Shown: positions 6,314 to 9,230 of the stretch, piece after piece
How the letters are laid out: each line of letters opens with the position of its first letter
Position numbering within the stretch: the first letter of the stretch is position 1
Source of the DNA: an uncultured Ignavibacteriota bacterium
Lineage (GTDB): Bacteria; Bacteroidota; Ignavibacteria; Tepidaquicellales; Tepidaquicellaceae
Direction: 5' to 3'
NCBI GenBank assembly: GCA_937959065.1
Contig: CALGOI010000087.1
Location: 1-9,230 of the forward strand
Length of the DNA: 9,230 bases
Position numbers and translations under genes: made by a program
The notes under the pieces: model-generated
What the model was told of the DNA's origin: nothing
Seen by the model: the letters and a program-made list of their open reading frames with translations, nothing else
The model's database searches: none

Positions 6314-7747
6314 CTATTCGGATTTTATATGTATGTCCTCGACCGGCAATGCATCCGATTTTCCCGGTCCGTCATGTCCGTTTAAATGTATCGTCGGCTG
6401 TGCGTGAGGCGTTACCGCTTTAAGTTCAGCTATTGATACTGCCGGTAATACTCTCAGGAATAACAGCAGGAATGTAAAGAAGAAACCGAAGCTTCCTAAC
6501 AATAAGCCGAAGTCCACAAGCGTTGGGTAAAACATTGCCCAGCTTGATGGCAAGAAATCCCTGTGAAGTGAAGTAACAATGATTACAAACCTTTCAAACC
6601 ACATACCAACGTTCACCAGTATAACTATTACAAGCATTATCGGTATGCTTCTTCTTACTTTCTTAAACCAAAATAACTGCGGGAATCCTACATTACAAGC
6701 TATCATGATCCAGTAAGCCCACATGTAAGGACCAAATATCCTGTTGATGAATGCGAACTGCTCGAACTGGTTACCGCTGTACCACGCAATAAATAACTCC
6801 ATTCCATAAGCATAACCTACCATCGTTCCCGTTGCCAGGAGGATCTTGCACATCTTCTCTAAGTGGTCGATCGTTATGATATGCTCTACGTGAAATGCCT
6901 TCCTCAATAATATAAGCACAGTCGCCACCATACCAAATCCCGAGAATATAGCTCCCGCGACGAAGTATGGAGGGAAGATGGTTGTATGCCAACCCGGTAA
7001 TACCGAAACAGCAAAGTCAAAACTAACAATTGAGTGCACTGAAAGTACGAGAGGTGTTGAAAGTCCTGCTAATATCAAATAAGCTCTTTCATAGTGCTGC
7101 CAGTTACGGTTGGAGTTGCTCCACCCGAGGCTGCCGATCTTATAAAAGAACTTCTTGATACCGCTCTTTGTCCTCTCCCTCATTGCTGCAATATCCGGTA
7201 CAAGGCCTATTCCCCAGAAAACAAGCGAAATTGTAAAATATGTCGATACAGCAAATACGTCCCATAAAAGAGGTGAGTTAAAGTTGACCCAGATTGCATT
7301 CTGGTTTGGATATGGGATTAGGTAACCTGCAAGCCATGGTCTACCCGTATGGAATATTGGGAATAGACCGGCCGTCATTACCGCGAATATCGTCATAGCC
7401 TCCGCGAATCTCGCGATAGCTGTTCTCCATTTCTGCCTGAACAAATAAAGAATAGCCGAGATTAGAGTTCCCGCATGTCCGATACCGATCCAGAATACGA
7501 AGTTTATAATACCAAAACCCCAGCCGATTGTGCTGTTGTTTCCCCACATTCCGATTCCGTAATAAACTGTCAGCCACAATGAAACCGCTCCGATAAGCAG
7601 AGCTATTACACTAATGCCGAATGCAACGTACCATGACTTCCCGGGCTTCCACTCGGTCGGTGCGAGTATCGCGTCATCGATCTCTTTAAATGAATCCTTT
7701 CCCTGCACTAAAGGAATCTCTGCCGTGTATGATTCGTTAAAGCTCAA
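6314..7747 (-). CDS. actC: Alternative Complex III subunit ActC (NrfD/PsrC-like quinol-binding membrane subunit), TTG start
   Basis: Integral membrane subunit of ACIII that carries the quinol-oxidation site next to the ActB iron-sulfur protein. The 477-residue product shows about ten hydrophobic helices. Family motifs are visible: GIGHAGTLISAIL (88-100, His91), HTGRPW (133-138), HSIVSFDFAVSVLPGWHTTI (from 238), FPPYFVAGAIFSGFG (258-272) and ERFVIIVTSLHRDFLPSSW (385-403). The soluble tail after residue 437 is Pro/His-rich. The start appears to be TTG at 7747. There is no upstream in-frame ATG, the next Met is residue 67 inside the first helices, and a perfect GGAGG lies 10 nt upstream. The TTG overlaps the actB stop as TTGA (4 nt), so translation is probably coupled. 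A 20-nt gap separates it from actDE. Confidence 0.95.
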   Translation of the reverse strand: MSFNESYTAEIPLVQGKDSFKEIDDAILAPTEWKPGKSWYVAFGISVIALLIGAVSLWLTVYYGIGMWGNNSTIGWGFGIINFVFWIGIGHAGTLISAILYLFRQKWRTAIARFAEAMTIFAVMTAGLFPIFHTGRPWLAGYLIPYPNQNAIWVNFNSPLLWDVFAVSTYFTISLVFWGIGLVPDIAAMRERTKSGIKKFFYKIGSLGWSNSNRNWQHYERAYLILAGLSTPLVLSVHSIVSFDFAVSVLPGWHTTIFPPYFVAGAIFSGFGMVATVLILLRKAFHVEHIITIDHLEKMCKILLATGTMVGYAYGMELFIAWYSGNQFEQFAFINRIFGPYMWAYWIMIACNVGFPQLFWFKKVRRSIPIMLVIVILVNVGMWFERFVIIVTSLHRDFLPSSWAMFYPTLVDFGLLLGSFGFFFTFLLLFLRVLPAVSIAELKAVTPHAQPTIHLNGHDGPGKSDALPVEDIHIKSE

Positions 7748-9230
7748 TGGCTTTTTTCCTCCGTAATTTCTTCCTCTGTGTTTCTTAATTTTGCTATGTA
7801 CGTAACGTTCGGTCTTACCTTAAGACTGTCTAATACCGTATATCCTAATTCGTGGTTTCTGTATTTGCTTAATACTGATTCTTTATCGTTCATGTCACCG
7901 AATACTATTGCATCTGTTCCGCATGCATCCTGGCAGGCTGTTGTCACATCCGTTCCTTTTATCTCTCTTCCTTCCTGTACTGCTATCTGTCTTGCGTGCA
8001 TTATCCTCTGTATGCAGAATGTACACTTCTCCATCACCCCTCTCGATCTTACTGTTACTTCAGGGTTTGACATCTGGTTAAGAGGCTCCTGGTATTGGTA
8101 TCCGTCTTTGAATATTCCTCTAAAGTTGAAGTAATTAAACCTTCTTACCTTATAAGGACAGTTGTTAGCGCAGTATCTTGTTCCTACGCATCTGTTATAT
8201 GCCATTCCGTTAAGTCCGTCGTCTGTGTGAACCGTCGCTTTTACCGGGCAAACGTTCTCACAAGGTGCGAAATCACACTGCTGGCAAAGCATCAACTGGA
8301 AACTTGACCTCGGATTCTGCACTGAACCGGAATAATACCTGTCTAATCTCAACCACATCATCTCCCTGCTGTTGGCTACTTGATCTTTACCCACAACAGG
8401 TATATTATTCTCAACATTGCAAGCGATTATACACTCTCCGCATCCGATACATTTATTTAGATCAACCGCCATTGCCCACTTAACACCCTCATACTTAAAC
8501 TCTTGACCTGTGATAGAAGGGAAGTTGTCCTCTTCATTCAGTTTCTTTGTTCTTTCTCTCAAAAATTCAGGATGCTCTTTGTACTGTTTAACAGTTCCCT
8601 CTTCTATTATATGGCGTCTGAATTGGATGTCCTTGTACTTCTCTTCCTCTATATTATAATGCTCTACAGTAGACACCAGCTCATATGTATCACCTGTCTT
8701 TTCTATGCTTGCGTTATTGTATAGCCATGTTGTTAATGCCGGGGCTTTCGACATCAATACATTGACATCTACACCCACTCCTGAGCCTACCGTTCCTGCT
8801 ACTGTTCTACCGTATCCTAATTCTATCGTTACCTGGTTATCTGCTGCGCCCGGTACTATAAATACCGGCATATTGACTGAACTTCCGTTTACCGTAAGCT
8901 TAATTACATCATTAGATTTTAATCCGAGCTCTTTACCCGTATCAGGTGATATTGCGGCGAAGTTATCCCATACTATTTTCGTCATCGGCTTCGGAAGCTC
9001 CTGGAGCCAGCCGTTATTAGCGTATCTTCCATCGCCAACTGCTTCACCTTCTTTCAACAGCACTACTACTCCGCTTCCGGCCGTCATGCTTCCGGCTGAA
9101 CCAAGTGCTGACGCATTGAATGTAGGACTCTGGCTTGAAACCTTATTTGTCAATACTGAGCCGTCATGCAGTGATGCCATCCAGAAATTATTAAATCCTA
9201 CACTCGAGTTTAATCCCGGATAGATACTCT
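7744..9230 (-). CDS. actB: Alternative Complex III subunit ActB, C-terminal about 494 residues (5' end outside window)
   Basis: Iron-sulfur subunit of ACIII that takes electrons from quinol oxidised at ActC and passes them to the c-type haems. The frame stays open through the window edge (16 sense codons before the ATG at 9180), so that ATG is internal. Counting from it: residues 60-150 resemble the C-terminal domain of molybdopterin oxidoreductases (KIVWDNFAAISPDTGKELGL, then a beta-rich fold); in ActB this part binds no molybdopterin (family knowledge). Residues 235-430 are a ferredoxin-like four-cluster domain with cysteines 244, 247, 250, 254; 299, 302, 307, 311; 331, 337, 341; 386, 389, 416, 420. 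That is 15, not 16: Thr334 replaces one ligand in CVGTRYC, fitting three [4Fe-4S] and one [3Fe-4S] cluster as known for ACIII. Full-length ActB is around 1000 residues, so about half is missing. The stop overlaps the actC start. Confidence 0.96.
   Translation of the reverse strand, partial: SIYPGLNSSVGFNNFWMASLHDGSVLTNKVSSQSPTFNASALGSAGSMTAGSGVVVLLKEGEAVGDGRYANNGWLQELPKPMTKIVWDNFAAISPDTGKELGLKSNDVIKLTVNGSSVNMPVFIVPGAADNQVTIELGYGRTVAGTVGSGVGVDVNVLMSKAPALTTWLYNNASIEKTGDTYELVSTVEHYNIEEEKYKDIQFRRHIIEEGTVKQYKEHPEFLRERTKKLNEEDNFPSITGQEFKYEGVKWAMAVDLNKCIGCGECIIACNVENNIPVVGKDQVANSREMMWLRLDRYYSGSVQNPRSSFQLMLCQQCDFAPCENVCPVKATVHTDDGLNGMAYNRCVGTRYCANNCPYKVRRFNYFNFRGIFKDGYQYQEPLNQMSNPEVTVRSRGVMEKCTFCIQRIMHARQIAVQEGREIKGTDVTTACQDACGTDAIVFGDMNDKESVLSKYRNHELGYTVLDSLKVRPNVTYIAKLRNTEEEITEEKSH
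7758..7762 (-). promoter_or_regulatory. Strong ribosome binding site for the TTG-initiated actC
   Basis: The minus strand reads GGAGGAAAAAAGCCATTGAG. The GGAGG lies 10 nt before TTG at 7747, a slightly long but workable spacing. It sits in the last codons of actB. It supports TTG as the true start, since no ATG or GTG is correctly placed. Confidence 0.7.

Noticed and set aside
7778..8134. 118-codon plus-strand open frame
   Set aside because: Antisense to the cysteine-rich domain of actB, with no independent support.
8700..9100. Molybdopterin-enzyme-like domain in ActB as an active molybdoenzyme
   Set aside because: ACIII ActB keeps this fold without cofactor, and the context (actC, actDE, actF) fits ACIII and no molybdenum reductase.
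8705..9223. 172-codon open frame on the plus strand
   Set aside because: It lies wholly antisense to actB, which has clear family motifs. The product is Thr/Pro/Ser-rich with no recognisable motif, as expected from the complement of a real gene.

Overview
The window is one uninterrupted, tightly packed gene cluster. All eight genes lie on the minus strand, so transcription runs from about 9230 towards 1. It encodes most of an aerobic respiratory module: the quinol-oxidising Alternative Complex III (ACIII), followed by parts of a haem-copper cytochrome c oxidase. The low-to-moderate GC content (about 40% by eye), frequent ATA isoleucine codons, mostly weak Shine-Dalgarno sites and ACIII-cox linkage suggest the Bacteroidota/Chlorobiota/Ignavibacteriota group. 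Ignavibacteriota-like is my best guess, with low confidence; no rRNA or other taxonomic marker is present.

In transcription order: 9230-7744 is the C-terminal part of ActB (iron-sulfur protein, 5' end outside the window). 7747-6314 is ActC (NrfD-like membrane quinol subunit). 6293-5016 is an ActD-ActE fusion (DUF3341 membrane domain plus monohaem cytochrome c). 5016-3841 is ActF (second NrfD-like subunit). 3820-2795 is a membrane-tethered monohaem cytochrome c with a long C-terminal region I cannot assign. 2838-1978 is an SCO-family copper chaperone. 1985-342 is CoxA (oxidase subunit I, A2-type signature). 342-1 is the start of CoxC (subunit III, cut by the window edge). ActA should lie beyond 9230, and the rest of coxC, possibly coxD and other genes, below 1.

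The genes appear to work as a chain. ACIII oxidises membrane quinol through ActC/ActF, and electrons pass through the ActB clusters and c-type haems (ActE domain, probably ActA) to a cytochrome c. The tethered cytochrome encoded between actF and the oxidase genes is an obvious candidate carrier. CoxA/CoxC then reduce O2 and pump protons. The SCO protein implies CuA assembly, yet no subunit II (coxB, the CuA protein) is present in the usual place beside coxA. That absence and the ActD-ActE fusion are the two most interesting points.

Junctions are overlaps of 1 to 44 nt or gaps of 20 nt, which suggests a single transcript with translational coupling. I see no promoter, terminator, tRNA, rRNA, repeat array, mobile element or CRISPR, and no gene-free stretch longer than 20 bases. 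This looks like a known type of respiratory operon with some variant architecture, not a wholly new system.
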